The notes under the pieces: generated by a model | What the model saw: only the letters and a program-made list of their open reading frames with translations | The model's database searches: none | What the model was told of the DNA's origin: nothing | Assembly (NCBI GenBank): GCA_028717525.1 | Contig: JAQUNT010000017.1 | Location: 1 to 13,170 of the forward strand | Origin: Elusimicrobiota bacterium | GTDB lineage: Bacteria; Elusimicrobiota; Elusimicrobia; UBA1565; UBA9628 | Direction: 5' to 3' | Length of the DNA stretch: 13,170 nt | Translations under genes and position numbers: made by a program | In this document: positions 1 through 5,765 of the stretch, piece by piece | Position numbering within the stretch: the first letter of the stretch is position 1 | Layout: each line of letters opens with the position of its first letter

Positions 1-516
1 ACCAAGACCATCTCCCAGAAGCTGGGCCAGCCCTGCCCGGTGGTCCGCGCCATGCCCAACACCCCCTGCCTGGTGGACGCCGGGGCCACGGCCGTGGCCG
101 CGGGCGCGCAAGCGGGCGCCGGCGACCTGGCCCTGGCCGAGAAGATATTCTCCTCCATGGGCAAGGTCGTGGCCCTGCCCGAGGCGGCCATGGACGCGGT
201 GACCGGCCTCTCCGGCACGGGCCCGGTGTACATCTTCATGGTCATCGAAGCCATGATCGACGGCGGGGTCAAGATGGGCATCCCCCGCGACGTGGCCACC
301 AAGCTCTCCACACAGACGGTGCTGGGCGCGGCCAAGCTGGTCATGGAGACCGGCAAGCACCCCGCCATCCTCAAGGACGAGGTCACCACTCCCGGCGGCA
401 CGGCCATCAACGCCATCCACATGCTGGAGACCAGGGGCCTGCGCAGCGTGCTCATCGACGCCATCGTGACCGCCACCCAGCGCTCCCAAGAGCTCAGCCG
501 TCTCTACGGCGATTAA
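1..516 (+). CDS. proC: pyrroline-5-carboxylate reductase, C-terminal part (5' end outside window)
   Basis: This enzyme reduces 1-pyrroline-5-carboxylate to L-proline with NAD(P)H, the last step of proline synthesis, in the cytoplasm. The reading frame is open from base 1, so the gene begins before the window; 171 residues are visible of about 270 usual for the family, and most of the N-terminal Rossmann domain is missing. Visible family marks are VRAMPNTP at the end of the Rossmann part, the LSGTGPVY segment opening the helical dimerisation domain, and the P5CR signature ending in DEVTTPGGTAINAIHMLE. The GTG at base 40 is an internal valine codon and not the start. The gene ends one base before the ATG of rnd, so the two are probably co-transcribed. 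Assignment is firm. Confidence 0.96.
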   Translation, partial: TKTISQKLGQPCPVVRAMPNTPCLVDAGATAVAAGAQAGAGDLALAEKIFSSMGKVVALPEAAMDAVTGLSGTGPVYIFMVIEAMIDGGVKMGIPRDVATKLSTQTVLGAAKLVMETGKHPAILKDEVTTPGGTAINAIHMLETRGLRSVLIDAIVTATQRSQELSRLYGD

Positions 517-517
517 G

Positions 518-1669
518 ATGCCCACCCATCACCATCCCCTCGAAGTGATCGCCCCGGCCACCCTGATCACCGCGCGCGAGCACCTCGAGGAGGTCGTGGC
601 CGAACTGCGCCAGGAGCCGCGCATCGCCATCGACACGGAGTCCAACGGCTTCTACGCCTACCAGGAGCGGGTCTGCCTCCTGCAGATCTCCTCGCCGCGC
701 GAGGACTACATACTCGACCCCATCGCGGTCCCCGACGTCTCGGCCCTGGGCGAGCTCACCGCCGACCCGCGCATCGAGAAGGTCTTCCACGCCGGAGAGT
801 ACGACGTGCTCTGCCTCAAGCGCGACTACGGCTTCCGGTTCGCCAGCCTCTTCGACACCATGATCGCCCAGCGCCTGCTCGGCGCCAAGGAGCTCGGCCT
901 GGCCGCGGCCATCCACAAGCACTACGGGGTGACCCTTTCCAAGAAGCTCCAGCGCGCGGACTGGGGCATCCGCCCCCTGAGCGAGGCCCACCTCAAGTAC
1001 GCCCAGCTCGACACCCACTACCTGCTGCGCCTCTCCGATCTCCTCAAGGCCAAGCTGCGCGAGAAAGGGCGGGAAGCGGACGCGACCGAGGCCTTCGCCG
1101 AGCTCTGCGAGCTCAAGCCCGTGGTCAAGAGCTTCGACCCGGACGGCTTCTGGCGGCTGGCCGGGCGCAACGGGCTCGCCGGCCAGCAGTTGGCCTGCCT
1201 GAAGGAGGTCTTCCTCCTGCGCGAGAACCGCGCCCGAGCCCTGGACCGGGCCCCCTTCCGGATCATGCCCGAGGACCTCATGGTGCGTCTGGCCATGAAC
1301 ATGCCCCGCGACGAGGCGTCTTTGGCCAAGGTCCGGGGCATGACCTCCTATCTCCTGCGCAAGTTCGGCGGCGCTCTCCTCGACGCCCTGGAGCGCGGCC
1401 GGCAGGCCCCGCCGCCCGTGGAGCCCCCGCGCACCAGCCTGCGCCGCAGCAGCCAGGAGCGCCGGCTCTTCGAGGGCCTGCGCCGCTGGCGCAAGGAGCA
1501 GGCCGAGCGCGAGGCGGTCGAGCCGGTCGTGATCCTGGACACCGCGGCCCTGCATGAGCTGGCCCGCGCCGCCGCGGCCGGTGACTCCGCCCCCCTGGCC
1601 GGGCTCTCCGAGCTCAAGCGCGTGCGCTACGGCGAGGTCCTGCTCAAGCTGCTGCATCTGAAGGCCTGA
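518..1669 (+). CDS. rnd: ribonuclease D, DEDDy 3'-5' exonuclease with two HRDC domains
   Basis: RNase D is a 3'-5' exoribonuclease that trims tRNA precursors and other small RNAs. The 383-residue length is normal for the family. All DEDDy catalytic motifs are visible: Exo I IAIDTESNGF with D39 and E41, Exo II FHAGEYD with D96, and Exo III YAQLD with Y161 and D165. A first HRDC domain lies at about residues 217-295 and a second, more basic one at about 313-383, as in E. coli RNase D; they are joined by a proline/arginine-rich linker. The ATG at 518 follows the proC stop by one base with no clear Shine-Dalgarno site, which suggests translation coupled to proC. No further gene follows closely, so this is probably the last gene of the operon. 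Confidence 0.95.
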   Translation: MPTHHHPLEVIAPATLITAREHLEEVVAELRQEPRIAIDTESNGFYAYQERVCLLQISSPREDYILDPIAVPDVSALGELTADPRIEKVFHAGEYDVLCLKRDYGFRFASLFDTMIAQRLLGAKELGLAAAIHKHYGVTLSKKLQRADWGIRPLSEAHLKYAQLDTHYLLRLSDLLKAKLREKGREADATEAFAELCELKPVVKSFDPDGFWRLAGRNGLAGQQLACLKEVFLLRENRARALDRAPFRIMPEDLMVRLAMNMPRDEASLAKVRGMTSYLLRKFGGALLDALERGRQAPPPVEPPRTSLRRSSQERRLFEGLRRWRKEQAEREAVEPVVILDTAALHELARAAAAGDSAPLAGLSELKRVRYGEVLLKLLHLKA

Positions 1670-1705
1670 CCAGGCACCCTGCACAAGCTGGCCCGCGCCG
1701 CTGAA

Positions 1706-1724
1706 GTGAGGGTCAGACCCTCAC
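1706..1724. repeat. perfect 19-base palindrome between rnd and the next gene
   Basis: GTGAGGGTC and its exact reverse complement GACCCTCAC flank a single central A. As RNA it would form an 8-bp stem with a 3-base loop on either strand. No U-tract follows, so it is not a classical intrinsic terminator. It could be a REP-like genomic palindrome, an operator site, or a weak terminator for the proC-rnd operon. The sequence alone does not decide between these. Confidence 0.55.
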
Positions 1725-1729
1725 AAACC

Positions 1730-1750
1730 GGCTAGGCCTTTTGCCAAGCC
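1730..1750. other. short imperfect hairpin downstream of rnd
   Basis: GGCT, A, GGC pairs with GCC, A, AGCC around a CTTTT loop, giving a 7-bp stem with one central A-A mismatch. It starts five bases after the palindrome at 1706-1724. The two hairpins together may end transcription of rnd, but the T-run is in the loop and not after the stem, so terminator function is only a guess. Confidence 0.3.
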
Positions 1751-1793
1751 GCCCGAGGGCCTCCAGACCCAGAGCCGCGCGCCCGCGCAGCCG

Positions 1794-1799
1794 TAAAAT
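1794..1799 (+). promoter_or_regulatory. possible -10 box (TAAAAT) just before the secreted-protein gene
   Basis: TAAAAT is the only AT-rich hexamer in a strongly GC-rich intergenic stretch. Its end lies seven bases before the ATG at 1807, so transcription would start at or next to the start codon and give a leaderless or near-leaderless message. No good -35 hexamer is seen 16-18 bases upstream. The call rests on composition and position only. Confidence 0.2.
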
Positions 1800-1806
1800 A
1801 GAAGGC

Positions 1807-2646
1807 ATGATCCCTCCGCGCGCGCTGCTGGCCGCCTCCCTGTGGCTGGCCGCCTCCCCGGTCCTGAGCGCCGAGCCCACCGGCCGCGTGCAGGACGCCT
1901 TCCGGTTCGCGGACACCTTCTTCTCGAGGTTCCACCTGGTCAGGCCCGAGCCTTGCACGCCGATTACCTGCGCGGCAGCCCCCGCGGTCGTGGCCAGGCT
2001 CGACCCCAAGGCCGACATGGACCGCTACCTGCGCACCCGGACCTCCTTCCGCACCCCCGGCGGCCGGCTCATCCACGTGGCGGCCAACAGGACGGTGGAC
2101 TGCCCGGACGGCGGCACGGACTGCATGGGCTTCCGGAAGTACTACATCCTCTTCCTGGCCGAGGACGGCGAGCTCTTCGGCGCGAGCGCCTTCCAGATCG
2201 CGAACTACTCGGTCCTCAAGAAGGGCGGCAAGGACATCCCTTTCGACCCCGGCCGCACCCTGACCGTCCGGCTCTTCGTGGCGGGCTTGAGCGTCGAAGG
2301 CGCCAAGGACTCCACGCTCGAGGTCTCCGCGCGCGGTAAGCTCATCTACAAGGTCCGCATCAAGGACGTCATCGCGGCCATGTCGGAGGCGGCCGTGCCC
2401 GTCCCCCTGAGCCGCCCATACGAAGCCTACCTCGGCCGCGACCTGCACCAGAACGCGGCCGGCGACTGCTGGTTCGGCTCCGATTCGACCTTGGCCCTCA
2501 TCCCCAAGGGAACCGACAAGGAGGAGGACGCCTACTCCATACCGGTGCGCTCCATCTCCTCCGAGGGCGCGGTCCTGCCCGTGGACGGCGCCTACGGCCT
2601 CAGGCTCGCGCCGGGCAACGCCGTCGAGATCTTCAAGAGGTCCTGA
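1807..2646 (+). CDS. secreted protein of unknown function with signal peptide
   Basis: I do not recognise the family. The 279-residue product starts with a clear signal peptide: Arg5, then a hydrophobic stretch over residues 6-16, with cleavage probable after Ser21 or Ala22. This is why the ATG at 1807 is preferred over the in-frame TTG at 1741, which would add 22 Arg/Pro-rich residues. The mature part looks beta-rich and soluble, with no further membrane segment. It carries five cysteines, Cys50 and Cys55 (PCTPITC), Cys99 and Cys106 (DCPDGGTDC) and Cys221 (GDCWFG), which fits disulfide bonding in the periplasm or outside the cell. AGAAGG before the ATG is too close to be a good ribosome site. 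It stands alone between rnd and a convergent cluster. Coding is supported by the ORF length and signal peptide. Confidence 0.8.
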   Translation: MIPPRALLAASLWLAASPVLSAEPTGRVQDAFRFADTFFSRFHLVRPEPCTPITCAAAPAVVARLDPKADMDRYLRTRTSFRTPGGRLIHVAANRTVDCPDGGTDCMGFRKYYILFLAEDGELFGASAFQIANYSVLKKGGKDIPFDPGRTLTVRLFVAGLSVEGAKDSTLEVSARGKLIYKVRIKDVIAAMSEAAVPVPLSRPYEAYLGRDLHQNAAGDCWFGSDSTLALIPKGTDKEEDAYSIPVRSISSEGAVLPVDGAYGLRLAPGNAVEIFKRS

Positions 2647-2680
2647 GGCCGGGCCATCTGGCGATTTCTGGCTGCCGGCC
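2647..2680 (+). terminator. GC-rich hairpin directly after the secreted-protein stop codon
   Basis: GGCCGG at 2647-2652 pairs with CCGGCC at 2675-2680, and GCCA at 2653-2656 pairs with TGGC at 2669-2672. This gives a 10-bp stem with a 2-base bulge and a 12-base loop, starting right after the TGA. There is no T-run after it. It may be a weak or U-tract-less terminator for the secreted-protein gene. Confidence 0.3.
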
Positions 2681-2702
2681 TTGCTCAGCTCCGCGATCTT
2701 CG

Positions 2703-2900
2703 TTGCCCTCCACGAGCTCTCCGACCCCCTGCTCTTCGCCACGCGCCTCGGGCCGCGTCCTGCCGTTCGAGCTCTCCGCGAAGCAAGCCCTGGCCCTGGC
2801 CGGACTCCTGCTGCTGGGCTACTACCTGCTGGAGCACAACCCCCTGTGGTTCCTGGGGGCCATGGGCTTCGGCTGGCACGCGCTCAAGCGCAAGGACTAG
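2703..2900 (+). CDS. possible small membrane protein, perhaps frame-disrupted
   Basis: This is a 65-codon ORF of unknown family. Its second half looks like real protein: a hydrophobic segment (ALALAGLLLLGYYLLEH), a second short hydrophobic stretch (NPLWFLGAMGFGW) and a basic tail HALKRKD. The first 18 residues are Ser/Pro-rich and unconvincing, and the only start in this frame is a TTG at 2703 without a ribosome site. The neighbouring frame is more protein-like just upstream, reading DFWLPALLSSAIFVALHEL over about 2663-2719 and remaining hydrophobic to near 2750. One gene broken by a frameshift near 2750 is therefore possible. The ORF ends nine bases before the stop of the convergent symporter gene. 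It could also be non-coding. Confidence 0.35.
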   Translation: MPSTSSPTPCSSPRASGRVLPFELSAKQALALAGLLLLGYYLLEHNPLWFLGAMGFGWHALKRKD

Positions 2901-2909
2901 GCCGCCGCA

Positions 2910-4307
2910 TCAGGCCGGCCGGGGCTTGAGCAGGCTTCCCGCCACGAGAGCGAGGCAGGAGGCCGCGAAGCCCATGAGGTTGTGGGGGTAGTCGCCGGGC
3001 AGCAGGATCTTGGCGGCCACCCAGACGGCGATCCCCGCGATGCCGCCGGCGAAGGCTCCGGCCGGGCTGGCCCGCTTCCAGAACACCCCGAAGATCATGG
3101 GCGCGGCCACCCCGTTGAGCAGTATGCCCCAGGCCTCCTGGCAGAGCCGGTAGATGTTCTGGAAGTGGAGGGCCAGGGTCAGCGAGAGCAGTCCCACGAC
3201 CACCACGCTGACCCGGCAGAGGTTGAGCATGACCCTCTCGCTGGCGCCGGGAACGAGGTAGGGGACGATGTTGCGGCCGATGATGCTCGCGGGGGCCAGG
3301 ATGGCGCTGTCGGCGGAGCTCATGATGGCGGCCAGGAGCGCCCCGATCATGATGGCGATGAGGGGGCCGGGCAGGTAGCGCGCCGCCAGGTCGATGAGGA
3401 TGGACTCCCCGGCGTTCCCGGGCAGGACCACCCGGCCGAAGATCCCCATCAGGACCGGGATGGCGCCGATGGCGATGTAGCAGAAGCCGGCGGCGATGGA
3501 GCTCCACTGGGAGATGCCCGGCGTGCGCGCCGACATGGTCCGCTGCAGCAGGTCTTGCGCCGGCAGGGAGCCCACGCCCACGAGCATCCAGGCCTGCAGG
3601 TAGTTGAACCAGGTGAGGGCAGACCCGTCGCGCGGATAGAAGTCGAAGAACTCCGCCGGGACCGCGGCCCGGGCCGCGGAGAGGCTGCCCAGGTCCTTGA
3701 GGAGGAACGGGAACACGATGATCAGGCCCAGGACCAGGACGATCATGTTGAAGAAGTCGGCCAGGACGTCGGCCCACATCCCGCCCAGGTAGGTGTAGAC
3801 CAGGACCACCACGGTGGAGACGACCACGGAGGGCGTGATGGGCATGCCCGACATGGAGTGCAGGATGATGCCGAAGGCCAGCAGTTGGGCGCCGATCCAG
3901 CCCACGTAGGCGGGGATGTAGAGGAGGCTCAGGGCCGCGGCGACGTCGCGGCCGTAGCGGGCCTCGAAGTAGTCCACGATGGTCTCGATGCCCATGTTCC
4001 GGAAGAGCCTGGCGAAGAAGAGCCCGAAGAGGATGAGGCACAAGCCCGCGCCGAAGGGGTCGGTGATCACGCCGAGCAGGCCCTTGGCGTGGGCCGTGGC
4101 CGAGGCGCCCATGCAGGTCTCGGCGCCGAACCAGGTGGCGAAGATGGAGCCGAAGGTCAGGGGCCAGCCCAGGGAGCCGCCCGCGATGATGTAGTCCTTG
4201 GTGTCCTTGACTTGGCGGCTGGCCCACCAGCCGATGAGGACCATCGCCAACATGTAGAAACCGACGCTGGCCAGGATCCAGACCCTCGTCTCGGCGGGCA
4301 TGGTCAT
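2910..4307 (-). CDS. sodium:solute symporter (SSS family), substrate unknown
   Basis: This 465-residue integral inner-membrane protein is a member of the SSS family (PutP/PanF/SGLT type), which couples solute uptake to sodium entry. It has many hydrophobic helices, starting at about residue 9. The family region YTYLGGMWADVLADFFNMI lies at residues 171-189. The signature around the Na2 sodium site, ALLAAIMSSADSAI, lies at residues 323-336; Ser330 and Ser331 sit where PutP and vSGLT have sodium ligands. The C-terminus ends soon after the last helix, so there is no kinase or other extra domain. The substrate (proline, pantothenate, sugar or other) cannot be read from the sequence. The gene starts 30 bases after the stop of the PorV-like gene on the same strand and may be co-transcribed, although a possible promoter of its own lies at the end of that gene. 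The ATG at 4307 gives a normal N-terminus. Confidence 0.93.
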   Translation of the reverse strand: MTMPAETRVWILASVGFYMLAMVLIGWWASRQVKDTKDYIIAGGSLGWPLTFGSIFATWFGAETCMGASATAHAKGLLGVITDPFGAGLCLILFGLFFARLFRNMGIETIVDYFEARYGRDVAAALSLLYIPAYVGWIGAQLLAFGIILHSMSGMPITPSVVVSTVVVLVYTYLGGMWADVLADFFNMIVLVLGLIIVFPFLLKDLGSLSAARAAVPAEFFDFYPRDGSALTWFNYLQAWMLVGVGSLPAQDLLQRTMSARTPGISQWSSIAAGFCYIAIGAIPVLMGIFGRVVLPGNAGESILIDLAARYLPGPLIAIMIGALLAAIMSSADSAILAPASIIGRNIVPYLVPGASERVMLNLCRVSVVVVGLLSLTLALHFQNIYRLCQEAWGILLNGVAAPMIFGVFWKRASPAGAFAGGIAGIAVWVAAKILLPGDYPHNLMGFAASCLALVAGSLLKPRPA

Positions 4308-4320
4308 CGACTCGGGCGCT

Positions 4321-4329
4321 ATTCTAGCA
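4321..4329 (-). promoter_or_regulatory. possible extended -10 promoter element for the symporter gene
   Basis: On the minus strand TGC-TAGAAT forms an extended -10 box in the 30-base gap before the symporter ATG, with only 13 bases between box and start codon. A weak TTGGGC lies 19 bases upstream. It stands out from the GC-rich surroundings. If used, the symporter could be expressed apart from the two genes upstream. Confidence 0.25.
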
Positions 4330-4337
4330 TAGGCGGC

Positions 4338-5765
4338 TCAGCGGGGCCCAAGCTTCTTCTGCGCGGCGTCGATGAGTTGGCGCGTGCTGAAAGCGGGGTT
4401 GAGCTGGAAGGCCTTCCGGTAGAACTTGAGCGCTTCCTCCAGGCCGTTGTCCCGCGCCAGGCAGTTGCCCATGCCCACATAGGCGCTGGCCACGGCGCTG
4501 TCTTCTATCCCCAATGAGCCGGCCAGCTTGAGCGCTTCGCTGTAGTGCGCCTTGGCTTGGGAGACGTCCGCGGCGGCATAGGCGGCGTCCCCCATAAGCA
4601 CCCAGTACGCCGTCCGGCGCCGGTCCTCCGGACCCAGCCGGTCGGCCACCACCGCCAGCTCGGCCTTGGCCCCGGCCAAGTCCGGCAGTTCCAGGGCCCG
4701 GCGGGCCCTCTCCAGATGGAACTCCGGCGCGGAAGCGGCCGGGGCCGCGGCCGCGCCTTCGGCCCGCCTCGGTTGGACCGACTCCGCTTGCCCCAGGAAA
4801 CGGCGCCGCTTCTCCTGCGAGCTGAGGGCCGTCGGCCTGCCGCCGTCCGCCGCGCTGACGCCCCACCGGTCCCAGCGCCAGGAGACGCTGACCCGGTGAG
4901 CGACCCCCATGTCGCCGTATGGCACGAACGCGTAGTCCACCGAGAGGTCCTGCCAAGCCCAGCCGGCGCCGCCCGAGATGCCGATGTCCGCGTCGTTGCG
5001 CGAGGTGAAGCCCAGGCGGACGGCCATGGCCTTGAACACGATCTTCTCCACCCCGGCGGCCGCGCGGGGCTCGTCGAAGCGGTTCTTGCTGAAGTCCGCC
5101 GCCACGGTCAGGTCCGAGAACTTGGCGGCGGCCCCGAAGCGGACGGTCAGGGGCAGCTTCTCGGCGCGCTGGTAGAAGGTGATGTCCGGACCCAGTTTCT
5201 GCACGGCCAGCCCCAAGGTCAGCCAGGGGACCTCGGGCAAGGAGAGCATGGCACCCAGGTCGCCGGCCCAGCCGGAAGCCGTGACGTTGTCGTTCGACTC
5301 CATGATGTACTTGCCGGTGGCTCCCAGGCTCAGCGCGTCCCCGACGCTCATCCCGTAGCCCGCGGCCACCGCCAGGTCGTTTATGGTGAAGGAACCCAGC
5401 GTCCCGTCCGCGCGCGAATACGTGGTGCGGCCCAAGCTGCCCCAGCGCAGGTAGTTGATCTGCGCCCCGACGCCGTAGCGCGTGGCCAGGCTCACGTACT
5501 CCTGGCTCATGTCCTCCACGTACTGGTGGTGCATGAAGGTCGCCTCATGCCGGCGGACGCGGCCCAGCCCGGCCGGGTTGTAGAGCATGGCGTTGGCGTC
5601 CGACGCCAGCGCGGTGTAGGCCCCGCCCAGGGCCGCGGCCCGGGCGTTGGCGTCCAGAGAAAGGAAGTTGAAGGCCTCGCCCCCGGCCGACTGGGCGAGC
5701 GCCGCCCGGCCGGCTGCCGCCAGCCAGAGGCACGCGCTCAACGCCAAGGTCCGTAGTCTCATCAT
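4338..5765 (-). CDS. PorV/PorQ-family outer-membrane beta-barrel protein with C-terminal TPR domain
   Basis: The 475-residue product has a signal peptide over residues 1-24, probably cleaved as ALA|QS. An LSAC at 9-12 resembles a lipobox but sits too early. The PorV/PorQ-family N-terminal motif follows at about 34-70: FLSLDANARAAALGGAYTAL, then NAMLYNPAGLG. Alternating amphipathic strands up to VSVSWRWDRW near 292-301 fit an outer-membrane barrel. After a charged, Ala-rich linker (about 302-347), residues 348-472 form helices, with at least one clear TPR at 424-457 (AVASAYVGMGNCL, ALKFYRKAFQLNP), probably in the periplasm. In Bacteroidota, PorV (LptO) carries type IX cargo to the attachment complex. 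Here the start ATG overlaps the stop of the giant gene, whose product ends in a matching sorting-type domain. Barrel family membership is firm; a secretion role is inferred, because many family members have no assigned function. Confidence 0.85.
   Translation of the reverse strand: MMRLRTLALSACLWLAAAGRAALAQSAGGEAFNFLSLDANARAAALGGAYTALASDANAMLYNPAGLGRVRRHEATFMHHQYVEDMSQEYVSLATRYGVGAQINYLRWGSLGRTTYSRADGTLGSFTINDLAVAAGYGMSVGDALSLGATGKYIMESNDNVTASGWAGDLGAMLSLPEVPWLTLGLAVQKLGPDITFYQRAEKLPLTVRFGAAAKFSDLTVAADFSKNRFDEPRAAAGVEKIVFKAMAVRLGFTSRNDADIGISGGAGWAWQDLSVDYAFVPYGDMGVAHRVSVSWRWDRWGVSAADGGRPTALSSQEKRRRFLGQAESVQPRRAEGAAAAPAASAPEFHLERARRALELPDLAGAKAELAVVADRLGPEDRRRTAYWVLMGDAAYAAADVSQAKAHYSEALKLAGSLGIEDSAVASAYVGMGNCLARDNGLEEALKFYRKAFQLNPAFSTRQLIDAAQKKLGPR
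5762..5765 (-). other. ATGA stop/start overlap coupling the giant gene to the PorV-like gene
   Basis: Read on the minus strand, the TGA of the giant protein (5764-5762) lies inside the ATGA at the start of the PorV-like gene (ATG at 5765-5763). A second in-frame ATG follows at once at 5762-5760. AAGAAG lies about 15 bases upstream and is a weak ribosome-site candidate. Such overlaps usually mean re-initiation by ribosomes finishing the upstream gene. Confidence 0.85.

Noticed and set aside
494..1684. A 396-codon minus-strand frame opposite rnd
   Set aside because: Low-complexity Gly/Ala/Leu/Glu sequence; the plus strand has all RNase D catalytic motifs.
1741..1806. TTG at 1741 as an upstream start for the secreted protein
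   Set aside because: It would put 22 Arg/Pro-rich residues before a good signal peptide that begins at the ATG at 1807.
1732..2742. A 336-codon minus-strand frame opposite the secreted-protein gene
   Set aside because: No recognisable domains and Gly/Ala/Arg/Val-rich; the plus frame has a proper signal peptide and balanced composition.
2982..4517. A 511-codon plus-strand frame opposite the symporter and PorV-like genes
   Set aside because: Composition is dominated by Gly, Asp, Glu, His and Arg without family features; the opposite strand encodes a clear SSS transporter.
5730..5741. Lipobox LSAC near the N-terminus of the PorV-like protein
   Set aside because: The cysteine is at residue 12, leaving too short a hydrophobic core; ALA|QS cleavage after residue 24 fits better for a barrel protein.
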